DNA of 40,262 nucleotides, from assembly GCA_002317135.1 (NCBI GenBank), contig DCIX01000008.1, forward strand, positions 1 through 40,262. Direction: 5' to 3'. Positions 8,238 to 17,326 of the stretch are shown here, piece by piece. Made by a program: the position numbers and the translations under genes. Source of the stretch: Bacteroidales bacterium UBA1715. Its GTDB lineage: Bacteria > Bacteroidota > Bacteroidia > Bacteroidales > UBA1715. Position 1 is the stretch's first letter. Each line of letters opens with the position of its first letter. The notes under the pieces are model-generated. The model had not been told where the DNA came from. It saw only the letters and a list, made by a program, of their open reading frames with translations, and did not search any database.

Positions 8238-8305
8238 AATTTTATTTCGAAATTATAACGAGCGATTAACAAAATCTCCGATACAATTTACCCTTTACCT
8301 CAAAA

Positions 8306-8337
8306 CCAAAAAAGACGCCCTTACGCGTCTTTTTTGG
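8306..8337 (-). terminator. Intrinsic terminator after the GT2 glycosyltransferase
   Basis: A 13-bp perfect stem, CCAAAAAAGACGC (8306-8318) with its complement (8325-8337), around a 6-nt loop. Because the stem includes A/T runs, it could terminate in either direction, but only the minus-strand glycosyltransferase feeds into it. Confidence 0.8.
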
Positions 8338-8355
8338 TAATTCAACAAATGAAGT

Positions 8356-9294
8356 TTATTTTATAAATTCATCACAAAGATATTCGTTTCTATTTGCAGA
8401 AAAGCGAGAAATCATTTCTGCAATAAAACCTGTTGAGAATAATTGCACACCCAATATCAAGCAAACTATACCAAAATAAAACAATGGTCTTTCTGTCATG
8501 TGATATTGAAGGGCAAAGAATTTCATATACGACAAATATATCAAGATGGCAAAGCCTATCAAGAAACAAATCATCCCGATACCACCGAAAAAGTGCATAG
8601 GACGTTTACCAAATTTCGAGATAAACATTACCGACATCAAGTCAAGTGGTCCACGAACAAATCGTTCCAAGCCAAATTTAGAGACACCGTATTTACGTTC
8701 TTGGTGAAGCACGACCTTCTCTCCTATTTTCTTAAAACCTGCCCATTTCGCAAGTACCGGAATATAGCGGTGCATATCACCATATACTTCGATACTCTTC
8801 ACTACTTTCTTTTTATACGCTTTCAATCCACAGTTAAAATCATGTAATTTTATTCCCGACATCATGCGTACCGTTGCATTGTACAACTTGCTAGGCAAAT
8901 TCTTCGTAAGAACAGGATCATAGCGTTTTTTCTTCCAACCGGAAACCAAATCATATCCTTCTTCGGTAATCATACGATACAATTCTGGTATTTCGTCAGG
9001 GGAATCTTGTAAATCAGCATCCATAGTTATAACAACATCGCCTTCTGCTTTTTCAAATCCTTTATACAAGCCGGCCGATTTACCATAATTTCTACGGAAT
9101 TTTATAGCTTTTATTTGTTCGTATTGTTTTGACAATTCGGTGATTACATTCCAAGAATTATCGGTACTTCCATCATCAACAAAAATGACTTCATACGAAA
9201 AATTATGTGCCGTCATTACCTTATGAATCCATTCCATAAGTTCTTTTAACGATTCTTCTTCGTTTAAAAGAGATATTACAACTGAAATTTGCAT
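8356..9294 (-). CDS. Membrane-associated family 2 glycosyltransferase
   Basis: A 312-aa GT-A fold enzyme of the polyprenyl-phosphate sugar transferase type (DPM1/GtrB-like). The catalytic half shows VVISLLNEEESL, EVIFVDDGSTDNS and VITMDADLQDSP (the DXD-type metal site is DAD). RNYGKSAGLYKGFE is typical of the subgroup. Two hydrophobic segments near the C-terminus (about residues 233-255 and 268-292) should anchor it in the inner membrane. The family usually transfers a sugar from a nucleotide sugar to undecaprenyl phosphate for lipid A or glycan modification; the exact substrate is unknown. Single gene with its own promoter at 9329-9336 and terminator at 8306-8337. Confidence 0.9.
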   Translation of the reverse strand: MQISVVISLLNEEESLKELMEWIHKVMTAHNFSYEVIFVDDGSTDNSWNVITELSKQYEQIKAIKFRRNYGKSAGLYKGFEKAEGDVVITMDADLQDSPDEIPELYRMITEEGYDLVSGWKKKRYDPVLTKNLPSKLYNATVRMMSGIKLHDFNCGLKAYKKKVVKSIEVYGDMHRYIPVLAKWAGFKKIGEKVVLHQERKYGVSKFGLERFVRGPLDLMSVMFISKFGKRPMHFFGGIGMICFLIGFAILIYLSYMKFFALQYHMTERPLFYFGIVCLILGVQLFSTGFIAEMISRFSANRNEYLCDEFIK

Positions 9295-9328
9295 ATTCTA
9301 AATTCAATAAACGGGATATTCCCTTTGG

Positions 9329-9336
9329 CAAATATA
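9329..9336 (-). promoter_or_regulatory. -7 element of the GT2 gene
   Basis: TATATTTG on the minus strand fits TAnnTTTG and lies 34 bp before the ATG. Confidence 0.5.
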
Positions 9337-9369
9337 CATTTTATATTTAATCAGTAAACTAATAAACCA

Positions 9370-9397
9370 AAAAGCCCGAAGAAATCTTCAGGCTTTT
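9370..9397 (-). terminator. Intrinsic terminator of the GH2-GH31 operon
   Basis: AAAAGCC (9370-9376) pairs with GGCTTTT (9391-9397), with an inner GAAGA/TCTTC helix; on the minus strand it ends in a T-run. Confidence 0.8.
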
Positions 9398-9426
9398 AGT
9401 ATTATTTGTTTTCACAAAATCTATCG

Positions 9427-12312
9427 TTATTGCAAAGAAATCACAACTTGTTTTCCGGTATATTCCACCGTTTTCGCAATATGATTACTGTCGAAAGACA
9501 AGTTTGAGGCGTGTTCTTTTGTTTGATATACGACATTGATTTTCTGTTTTTCTACCATGCCTTTATACGAACCTTGACGGTCGCCAATAGTCAATGTCTT
9601 GTCTGCGTCATTATATTTCATAGTAACCATTGCAAAAGCACCTTTTTCGTAATTGTAGTTTGTAGATTCATCAGAATACAACGTAAATTCACCATTTGCG
9701 CCGGCATATACATAAACAGTCAATTCGTCGTCAGGATATTGGTTAGTGTATTCCATAGTTTTTCCTGTTGGAATAATAGAGCCAGCTTTCACAAACACAG
9801 GAATTGCCTCGTATGGAGCATCGGCAGAAATTTCCTGACCGCCGGTATAGAATTTTCCAGTATTTAAAGCATACCAACCTGCAGATTGTGGCAAATATAC
9901 TTTTCGGCTACGAGCCTTATATTCTGAAACAGGACAAACCAACAATGATGGTCCAAACATATATTGATTATTGATATTCAATGCTTTCGTATCTGTTGTA
10001 AAATCCATTACCAACGGACGCATAATCGTATAATCCTTATGATATGTCATTCCTGCCAACGAATAAATATATGGCATCAATGCATAACGCAAATTTGTGT
10101 AGTACAAAATTGATTTATAGGTTGGCTCATTTTCTTTTGCCACATTAAAGACCTCACGATATGGGTATTCGCCATGAGAACGATACAATGGGCAGAATGC
10201 ACCAAATTGGTACCAACGAGTTTCCAATTCTTTCCATTCTTGTTCGTTTTCGGCAGTCATTTTTCCATTATTATAACGGTCTTCTACCGAGAATCCACCT
10301 ATGTCCATAGTCCAAAATGGAACACCGGCAATCGAAAAGTTTGTGCCATGTGCCACTTGATCTTTCAAATCACTCCAACGGGCAACAATATCACCACTCC
10401 AGTTAGCAGCACCATAATGTTGCAAGCCAGCAAATGCCGAACGAGTAAGAATGAATACACGAGTATCGTTGTCGGCTTTACGTTGATTTTCATACACGCC
10501 TTTTGCCTGCAATGTTGCATACGCATTGAACATTCGTTCACCATTACCACGAACATTTGGAGTCAAGTCAACTTTTCTATCAGCAACAGAGATATTTGAG
10601 TGCATATCTGGTTCTGTCGCATCAAGCCACCATGCATCGAAACCATTATTGTAGATTCCTTGCAATGTTTCCCAGAACATATCGCGTGCACCAGGATTAT
10701 ACACATCGTACCAACCATTCAAAAATCCTTCGGCCACCCAATCCTTACGCTTCATATCTACATTGTGAGTCATTATGTAGCCTTTCTCATTCATTTTCTT
10801 ATAGTTATCGGTATGAGCATAGAATTTTGGCCATACAGAAATCATAATACGAGTATTGTACGCATTATGCAAAGAATCAACCATACCCTTTGGATTTGCA
10901 AAACGCACTGAATCAAACGATTGCGTACCCCAACCATCTGTTGGCCAATAGTGCCAGTCAAGTACGATATTGTCAAGTGGAATGTGTTTTTCGCGGAACG
11001 TTTTCACCGTACTCAAAATCTCGTCAGCAGTCTGATAACGTTGACGGCTTTGCCAGAAACCCATAGCCCACTTTGGAACTATAGTAGCCTTACCTGTTAA
11101 TTTTCTATACCCTGAAACTACCTCATCAGCATTATTACCACGAACAAAATAGTAATCAATTTCATCACCAGCTTCCGAAGAAAGAGTCAACATATCTTGG
11201 TATGGATTTGGGCTCAAATGAGTTAGACCAAGATAACCCCAGTTCGTATTCCATTCAATTTTTATGTCGTGCTTTTCGTCAGCATTCATTTGTATAGTAA
11301 ATGGATTAGACCACGGATTCCAGTTTTGACGCCATTTATCCATAATCAACTGACCATCAATCCATAATTTAAAGTAACTTGACCCATACAATAAGAATTT
11401 ATGAAGACCAGCCTCGTCCGAAGCAATTTGTCCTTCCCAAGTAATAACACCATCGTGGTCTTTCAACACATCAATGATAACTGAATCCGTAACATTTGCA
11501 CGATTTGCACCATCAGACGATAAAAACGCATAGTCAATTTTTGACTCAATTTGTTCTTTTACAACCGTTCCTTTTATTGAATATGTTGCCGACAAACCTC
11601 CTTCGTTTCCATTTTTATCGTATAATTTTAGATTTGTAATTTGCTGATATTCACGAGTATCACCAAAGCGAGTAATTGAATAATTATCCCAAAGAATACC
11701 GTAATTTTTATTTGAATACAAGAATGGAATACAAGGAATCATATTATGCTGAGCAAGTTCAACATCTTTTCCTTTGTAATTCATCATTCCATGTTGATGA
11801 CCGCCAAGTCCATAAAAAGCCTCATCTTCAGGAGATTCAAAGCGTTGCATTATACGATAATACGAATCTTTACAATCCTGTGCCACACAATGTTCATGTA
11901 CATTTTGGTCTGCATGATTCAACCAAGGGAAAGAATCAACATAAGCAAACGATTGTTCTTTTTCTTGTAAAAGCACCGTACCATCAACATCAGTAAATAA
12001 TACATTTCCGTCTTTTGTAACCGTTGCCTTTACTGTTGGCGTTGTAACAACAATATCGTCACCATTTTCCGAGACATTCCAATCGGTAAATGTTTCTTGT
12101 GGAAGTACAATCAAACTTTCCTTTGTAGAAAAATCTTTGTCCACTGTTTTCGTTACGCGAATAATATCGGAAGAAACAACTTGCAAACGAATTTGCACAG
12201 AATCCTTCTTCACAACAATTCCAGAATTAGTTTTCTCGTAGTTTTTTGAGCAACTTGTCATAGCAAAAATACCAGCACAAAAAAAACTGGCGTACTTTAA
12301 AATATGTTTCAT
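9427..12312 (-). CDS. GH31 lipoprotein with inserted PA14 domain, probable alpha-xylosidase
   Basis: A 961-aa exo-acting retaining glycosidase. The lipoprotein signal ends at the lipobox AMTSC (Cys21). An N-terminal GH31 sandwich contains FYGLGGHQHGMMNYKG (about 166-181). A PA14-like domain is inserted at about 280-370 (ITWEGQIASDEAG...YFKLWIDGQLIMD). The TIM barrel follows: WAMGFWQSRQRY (about 415), nucleophile Asp564 in WLDATEPD, acid/base Asp641 in NWSGD. C-terminal beta domains follow. A PA14 insertion near this place is known in xyloglucan-active alpha-xylosidases, so alpha-xylosidase is more likely than alpha-glucosidase, but this is inference. It lies 5 bp after the GH2 gene and is surely cotranscribed with it. 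There is no SusC/SusD pair nearby. Confidence 0.92.
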   Translation of the reverse strand: MKHILKYASFFCAGIFAMTSCSKNYEKTNSGIVVKKDSVQIRLQVVSSDIIRVTKTVDKDFSTKESLIVLPQETFTDWNVSENGDDIVVTTPTVKATVTKDGNVLFTDVDGTVLLQEKEQSFAYVDSFPWLNHADQNVHEHCVAQDCKDSYYRIMQRFESPEDEAFYGLGGHQHGMMNYKGKDVELAQHNMIPCIPFLYSNKNYGILWDNYSITRFGDTREYQQITNLKLYDKNGNEGGLSATYSIKGTVVKEQIESKIDYAFLSSDGANRANVTDSVIIDVLKDHDGVITWEGQIASDEAGLHKFLLYGSSYFKLWIDGQLIMDKWRQNWNPWSNPFTIQMNADEKHDIKIEWNTNWGYLGLTHLSPNPYQDMLTLSSEAGDEIDYYFVRGNNADEVVSGYRKLTGKATIVPKWAMGFWQSRQRYQTADEILSTVKTFREKHIPLDNIVLDWHYWPTDGWGTQSFDSVRFANPKGMVDSLHNAYNTRIMISVWPKFYAHTDNYKKMNEKGYIMTHNVDMKRKDWVAEGFLNGWYDVYNPGARDMFWETLQGIYNNGFDAWWLDATEPDMHSNISVADRKVDLTPNVRGNGERMFNAYATLQAKGVYENQRKADNDTRVFILTRSAFAGLQHYGAANWSGDIVARWSDLKDQVAHGTNFSIAGVPFWTMDIGGFSVEDRYNNGKMTAENEQEWKELETRWYQFGAFCPLYRSHGEYPYREVFNVAKENEPTYKSILYYTNLRYALMPYIYSLAGMTYHKDYTIMRPLVMDFTTDTKALNINNQYMFGPSLLVCPVSEYKARSRKVYLPQSAGWYALNTGKFYTGGQEISADAPYEAIPVFVKAGSIIPTGKTMEYTNQYPDDELTVYVYAGANGEFTLYSDESTNYNYEKGAFAMVTMKYNDADKTLTIGDRQGSYKGMVEKQKINVVYQTKEHASNLSFDSNHIAKTVEYTGKQVVISLQ

Positions 12313-12317
12313 ATTAC

Positions 12318-15281
12318 TTATTTATTGTCATTTTTATTTTGCAAAGATAATGAATCGTTTATCATTATTTCCGTTGACTGCAAACCTTCCGATTTCGCAG
12401 TTATCTTTATTGACTTTCCGTTTTGTTTTGGCTTTACAATTAATTGTGCATAACCATTAAATAACTGACGAGAAACTTGTGGAGCTGGATATTGAATTTG
12501 CACACTTCCAGGTTCACGATTGAGTTCGTCATAAATATATTTCTTTCGGAATTTCTGTCCTGTTACCACATATTCATTCTTACCAGATTTCAAATATTCC
12601 AACGGAATTTGAATTGCCTCAAGTTTATCTGCTCGTTGTATATTTTCTTGTAGTTTATGACCGTTCACATAGATAGTCTGACTATCAACAATACTTTTCG
12701 CATATATAGTAACAGTCATATTCGGGTCAAATTTTTCAATATTGAATGTGCCACGAATCACTTTCAAAGAATCTTCATATACATCCCAATGTCTATTATC
12801 AGGCTCCGCAGAAAATGCAGGAATCCACGAAGAATAATTGTAACCAAGTGCTATTTCTGTACGATTTCCAAGATTTGGAACCGTACATTCTTTTAAGTCA
12901 ACAATCTGAGAGACAATATTTTTCGGAAAGAAAACCTCTTTTTCATGACTTGACGGATTACCATTTCCCACGTACATCATATCCACATCGCCGTCAATAG
13001 AAAATGACACCATGTCATTGGCCGTAATATCTTCTCTATCATTCTCATCCAAAGCATATACTGTGATTATAGCGACATCATTTTCTGCAAATTGACTGTT
13101 ATTCAATAGCATTTTCAATTTTGTTGCTTTTGACTTGCCATTTACAAGCGAAGTACCAGAACTTTTTCCATCATTTTCCCCACAAATACGTTCACCTTTT
13201 TCATTGTAACCAACAGCAGAAACCGTTCCTGGAACATATTTCACCTGCCAAGTAGCGAAATCATTCTTTTGTATAGTTTGAACGCCCATAGATTGTTGAT
13301 TTACAAACAATTCAACTTGTGGGCAATTTGAATAGACAATAACAGCAACAGAGTCGGTTCCTTCAGAATAATCCCAATTTGAAGCAATATGAAGAACCAC
13401 ATCTTTAGTCCACCATGACTTCAAATAATAGAAATTATCTTTTTCAAAACCGCACAAGTCTGTAATACCAAACTGCGATACAACAGCTGGGTATTCGTAT
13501 GGTGTCGGTTCACCACGATAATCCAAGCCTGTCCAATAAAACAATCCCGATGCCCAATTCAAAGAGTCGTAGAATTTCCAGGCATTACGCATACCATAGT
13601 CGTTATGGATTTGTGTACGCTCCATCCAGCATTTCTCGTGATTCGACTGATAAATACCACGAGTTCTCTCCGTATTTCCTTCTTCCGTTCCTATCATTGG
13701 CTGATTTGGGAATTTTTCCTTATGAGCAAGCACATCTCCGTGACTCAAATAATTCACGCCAAATACTTCGGTTGTGGCACCAATACCTGTATCCCAACCA
13801 CCACTTGTAGCAACGGTAAATGCTCGAGAAGAATCAAGTAGATGAGCATATTGCTCCATATTTTTCGCAATTCGTGCACCTTTTTCATTCCCTTCTATCG
13901 CCCATTCCTCATTTCCCAACGACCAAAGAAATACACTTGGATGATTTCTGTCGCGAAGCAGCAGTTGCTCTATGTTTTTCTTATGCTCTTGGTTGACTCC
14001 CATCAAACGTAATTCGTCCATAACCAAGACACCCATTCTATCACATACATTCAAGAAATCAGGAGCAGGCGGATTATGAGATGTACGGATTGCATTGCAA
14101 CCCATTTCTATCATTTTTCGCACACGATATTCTTGTAGATTTGGAGTAATTGCAACACCCACGCCAGCATGGTCTTGATGCAAACAAACGCCACGAACTT
14201 TTATAGGTTTTCCATTCAAAATTAAACCGTTATCTGCATCGAACGCAACCGTGCGAATTCCAAATGATGTTTGGTATGTGTCAACAACAATGCCTTTTTC
14301 CACATCGTAAACGCATACATCACTTCTATATAAATATTGAAAACCTTCGTCCCAAACATTCCACAACAGCGGATTAGAAAGCGAATACTGCATCACCACC
14401 TGTGTAGAACTGTGTGGAGCAAGATGTATTTCTTTCGATTGTTTTTCGACCAGACCGTTCTTTCCAAAGGCAATTTTATCAGTATTCAAATATGTTTCAT
14501 CTGGATTTATAATCTTTTCTACAACAACAAAAGTTGCTGGTTCATTTGATTCATTTACAATCTGTATTCTTGATGTTAGTTCTGCTTTAGTATTCGATAT
14601 TGCATCTGTTGTTATGAATGTTCCATAACGAGCAACATGCAACGAATTTGTCTTTACTAAATTTACATTTCTATAAATGCCGGCACCTTCGTAAAACCAC
14701 CCCTCTTCGAACGAAGCATCGGCACGGACGGCAATAACATTTTCGGCACCATAATTAAGATATTCCGTTACATCGTACGAAAAACCAGTATAACCACTTG
14801 GTTCATTACCTAAATAAAATCCATTACACCAAACCTTTGAGTCACGGAAAACACCTTCAAATTCAATTGAAATTTTCTTACCCAAATCTGAAGAATCAAT
14901 AAAGAATGTCTTTCGATACCAGCCAACACTATTTTCTGGATAATTTCGACCGATTGCCTTGGAACCATGACTCACACTACCATTTTCAGCAAACGGCAAC
15001 TCCACACACCAATCGTGTGGAACCGAAACCGTACGCCACATTCTATCGTCAAAATCCTTTGCTGCCGGACCATCGCCATATCCAGCCTTTGTAACATACG
15101 AGAAATACGAGGTACCATTCTTAAAGTCCTTATCTCTATCAAACGAATGCCCCAATGCGAATTTCCAGTCTTGATTAAGCGAAATTATAGAACGACATTC
15201 CTCTATATCTGCCGTAGAAACAATTTCCGTACAAGCAGAAAAAACAATAGCAAAAAGTAAAAAGAATGCGATTTTTTTCAT
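12318..15281 (-). CDS. GH2 lipoprotein, beta-galactosidase-like
   Basis: A 987-aa GH2 enzyme. Lipobox FSAC with Cys17. Domains in order: jelly-roll sugar-binding domain (about 35-215, including SVPHDWCVELPF and GWFYEGAGIYRNV), an immunoglobulin-like domain (about 220-345), the TIM barrel (about 350-620) and a long C-terminal beta region as in DUF4982-containing beta-galactosidases. The acid/base is Glu458 in SLGNEEW and the nucleophile Glu533 in MIGTEEG. RTSHNPP and MGVLVMDE are further GH2 marks. First gene of the operon with the GH31 enzyme: removal of terminal galactose would expose xylosyl side chains for the alpha-xylosidase, consistent with xyloglucan oligosaccharide trimming. Other GH2 specificities cannot be excluded. 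Confidence 0.92.
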   Translation of the reverse strand: MKKIAFFLLFAIVFSACTEIVSTADIEECRSIISLNQDWKFALGHSFDRDKDFKNGTSYFSYVTKAGYGDGPAAKDFDDRMWRTVSVPHDWCVELPFAENGSVSHGSKAIGRNYPENSVGWYRKTFFIDSSDLGKKISIEFEGVFRDSKVWCNGFYLGNEPSGYTGFSYDVTEYLNYGAENVIAVRADASFEEGWFYEGAGIYRNVNLVKTNSLHVARYGTFITTDAISNTKAELTSRIQIVNESNEPATFVVVEKIINPDETYLNTDKIAFGKNGLVEKQSKEIHLAPHSSTQVVMQYSLSNPLLWNVWDEGFQYLYRSDVCVYDVEKGIVVDTYQTSFGIRTVAFDADNGLILNGKPIKVRGVCLHQDHAGVGVAITPNLQEYRVRKMIEMGCNAIRTSHNPPAPDFLNVCDRMGVLVMDELRLMGVNQEHKKNIEQLLLRDRNHPSVFLWSLGNEEWAIEGNEKGARIAKNMEQYAHLLDSSRAFTVATSGGWDTGIGATTEVFGVNYLSHGDVLAHKEKFPNQPMIGTEEGNTERTRGIYQSNHEKCWMERTQIHNDYGMRNAWKFYDSLNWASGLFYWTGLDYRGEPTPYEYPAVVSQFGITDLCGFEKDNFYYLKSWWTKDVVLHIASNWDYSEGTDSVAVIVYSNCPQVELFVNQQSMGVQTIQKNDFATWQVKYVPGTVSAVGYNEKGERICGENDGKSSGTSLVNGKSKATKLKMLLNNSQFAENDVAIITVYALDENDREDITANDMVSFSIDGDVDMMYVGNGNPSSHEKEVFFPKNIVSQIVDLKECTVPNLGNRTEIALGYNYSSWIPAFSAEPDNRHWDVYEDSLKVIRGTFNIEKFDPNMTVTIYAKSIVDSQTIYVNGHKLQENIQRADKLEAIQIPLEYLKSGKNEYVVTGQKFRKKYIYDELNREPGSVQIQYPAPQVSRQLFNGYAQLIVKPKQNGKSIKITAKSEGLQSTEIMINDSLSLQNKNDNK

Positions 15282-15297
15282 TCAATATTATTTTTTC

Positions 15298-15305
15298 CAA
15301 AGATA
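15298..15305 (-). promoter_or_regulatory. -7 element of the GH2-GH31 operon
   Basis: TATCTTTG on the minus strand is a perfect TAnnTTTG, 16 bp before the GH2 ATG. No convincing -33 TTTG is seen, which may mean activator dependence. Confidence 0.5.
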
Positions 15306-15414
15306 CAATTTATATTGTAAATAATACACGAAGTGTTCAAAATAAAAATAGCACTTATTAGAACAATTTTGACTTTTTCTTTGTATCTTTCAAAATTCTA
15401 AAACAAGAAAGATA

Positions 15415-15705
15415 ATGGCACTACTAAAAAAATTCAAATGCAAACAATGTAACTTCGAAATCGTTGCATCTGCAACTCCGTATGTACCGTTAATGTCGGG
15501 ATTGTTTGCCCAATGCTACTGCAAAGAATGCAATACACTTGTCACTGTTGAAGCTGGGGAAAACTATCAAATTGATGTAACGCAACTAAAACTACAATGT
15601 AGCAATTGCAATAAACCAGTTTCGGTTTGGTCACCAGACATGGGTTGTCCGAAATGTGGTAGTGCAATGAAAAAAGATGACGACTATCTTTGTTTTGCAG
15701 ATTAA
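15415..15705 (+). CDS. Small zinc-ribbon protein, function unknown
   Basis: A 96-aa protein with four Cys pairs in rubredoxin-like spacing: CKQC (about 9-12), CYCKEC (about 34-39), CSNC (about 62-65) and CPKC (about 78-81). This suggests two zinc ribbons. The rest is polar, with no signal peptide or membrane segment, so it should be cytosolic. It is one of the few plus-strand genes, divergent from the GH2 operon and convergent with prfB; the two stop codons lie about 30 bp apart with no clear terminator between. I do not recognise a named family. A role in metal or nucleic-acid binding is only a guess from the ribbons. Confidence 0.8.
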   Translation: MALLKKFKCKQCNFEIVASATPYVPLMSGLFAQCYCKECNTLVTVEAGENYQIDVTQLKLQCSNCNKPVSVWSPDMGCPKCGSAMKKDDDYLCFAD

Positions 15706-15735
15706 AGAAAACCGTAACGAATCGCGATTGTACAA

Positions 15736-16837
15736 TTATTCATCGCTTGGTTTATTTGAAACAAGCATCAAATATTCTTTGATAAATGTATTCAAATCAC
15801 CATCTAACACTGCCTGTGTATTAGAGGTTTCGTAATTGGTGCGTACATCCTTCACCAATTTATATGGATGAAGCACATAGTTACGGATTTGTGATCCCCA
15901 TTCTATTTTTAGTTTTTCGCCATTACGAGCAGCTTGTTCTTCTTCGCGTTTACGAAGTTCTAACTGATACAATTGCGATTTCAACAACGTCAATGCCTTT
16001 TCTTTATTTTGAAGTTGCGAACGACTTTCCATATTTTCAATCACAATTCCCGTTGGTTTATGTCGCAAACGCACTGCCGTTTCAACTTTGTTGACATTCT
16101 GTCCACCAGCACCACTCGAACGATAAGTATCCCATTCCAAATCTGCAGGATTGATAACAATCTCGATTGTATCGTCAATCATTGGTACAACATCAACCGA
16201 TGCAAAAGATGTATGACGGCGTGCACCAGCATCGAACGGAGAAATACGAACAAGTCTATGAACGCCATTTTCTCCTTTTAAATAGCCATACGCATAATCG
16301 CCTTCAAATTCTATTGTTGCAGAGCTAATTCCTGCAATATCACCATCCTGAATATCAATGACATTTACTTTGTAACCGTTTTCTTCCCCCCAACGAGTGT
16401 ACATACGGAGCAACATTGACGCCCAATCATGACTTTCGGTACCACCTGCACCAGGATTGATTTTTAGAATAGCCCCAAATTGATCTTCTTCCTTTTGAAG
16501 CATGTTCTTGAACTCCAACGATTCTATTTTTTTCAAAGTTTCATTGTACTGAAACTCAACATCTTCCAAAGAAGCCTCACCTTCTTTATAGAAATCGCAA
16601 AGTACTTGTAAATCTTCAGAATCTTTTTCAACTTCGGCATACGCCTCAGTCCACTTCTTTATTGAAGTTACCTTTTTTAATTGTTGTTCTGCTTTTTTAG
16701 GATCATCCCAAAAATTAGGATCATGAGTCTTCAACTCTTCTTCTTCCAACCGAATTAACCGATTATCGATGTCAAAGATGCCTCCTTAACGCCTGCTGGC
16801 GATTCACTAATTCTTTTACCTGATCTGTTGTAATCAT
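15736..16837 (-). CDS. prfB: Peptide chain release factor 2 with +1 programmed frameshift
   Basis: RF2 recognises UGA and UAA and releases the peptide. The gene is in two frames. Frame 1 starts at the ATG at 16837 and reads MITTDQVKELVNRQQALRRHL, then meets TGA at 16774-16772. The site is AGGAGG (16786-16781), CAT, CTT TGA C, which is the classic prfB frameshift signal with the Shine-Dalgarno-like hexamer three bases before CTT. Skipping T16774 continues as DIDNRLIRLEEEELKTHDPN and gives 366 aa, the normal RF2 length. The SPF stop-codon recognition tripeptide (RISPFDAGARR) and the GGQ catalytic motif (SSGAGGQNVNK) are present. The ATG overlaps the recX stop (TAATG). The gene autoregulates: low RF2 favours frameshifting. 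Confidence 0.96.
16771..16786 (-). promoter_or_regulatory. prfB +1 frameshift site
   Basis: On the minus strand AGGAGG, CAT, CTTTGAC. CTT is the slip codon for tRNA-Leu, TGA the in-frame stop read by RF2 itself, and the AGGAGG internal Shine-Dalgarno element has the stimulating spacing. Frame arithmetic confirms that CTT is codon 21 from the ATG at 16837. Confidence 0.95.
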
Positions 16838-17325
16838 TATTCGTTATCCTTTGATTCAACAATTCTATCGGCACAAGCAAGAGAAATTTCTGTTTCGTAT
16901 CCACGGGATTGTCCAAATTGAATCAATTTAGACTTACGTTGATATTCGTCTTCAATATCCAAAGACTGATTTTTTCGACGAAGTTGATCAAAAATCATTT
17001 GTTCATAATCAACAGTAGGGAAAAAAGCATCGAATGCTTCGTTGATAACCGATTCCTTAAAACCGCGCAAAGTCAAATTATAACGAATTTTAACTCTTCC
17101 CCATTTTTTGTAGAAGAATTTACCACGAATGTAGGAATAAATATATCGTTGAGAATCCATAAAACCATCCTCATTCAACTTATTGATAAGTTTTTGAGCT
17201 GCATCGCCTGTGATTCCCCACATAAATAGTTTCTGGCGTACATCAAATTCACTACGCTCCATTTTCGAGCAGTACGACATCAACTTATCTAAAGCCTGTT
17301 CTGGCGTTAATTTTCTTACATTCAT
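16837..17325 (-). CDS. recX: Regulatory protein RecX
   Basis: A 162-aa helical protein of the RecX family, which binds RecA filaments and limits recombinase activity. Repeated three-helix units are recognisable: CSKMERSEFDVRQKLFMWGI, LINKLNEDGFMDSQRYIYSYI and WGRVKIRYNLTLRGFKESVINEAF. recA is not in this window. The ATG at 17325 is one base after the stop of the TPR/PD40 gene, and its stop overlaps the prfB ATG (TAATG), so the three form one translationally coupled operon. Confidence 0.9.
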   Translation of the reverse strand: MNVRKLTPEQALDKLMSYCSKMERSEFDVRQKLFMWGITGDAAQKLINKLNEDGFMDSQRYIYSYIRGKFFYKKWGRVKIRYNLTLRGFKESVINEAFDAFFPTVDYEQMIFDQLRRKNQSLDIEDEYQRKSKLIQFGQSRGYETEISLACADRIVESKDNE

Positions 17326-17326
17326 A

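Noticed and set aside
15719..15731. Perfect palindrome AATCGCGATT between the zinc-ribbon gene and prfB as terminator
   Set aside because: No T-run on either side and too short a loop; probably chance.
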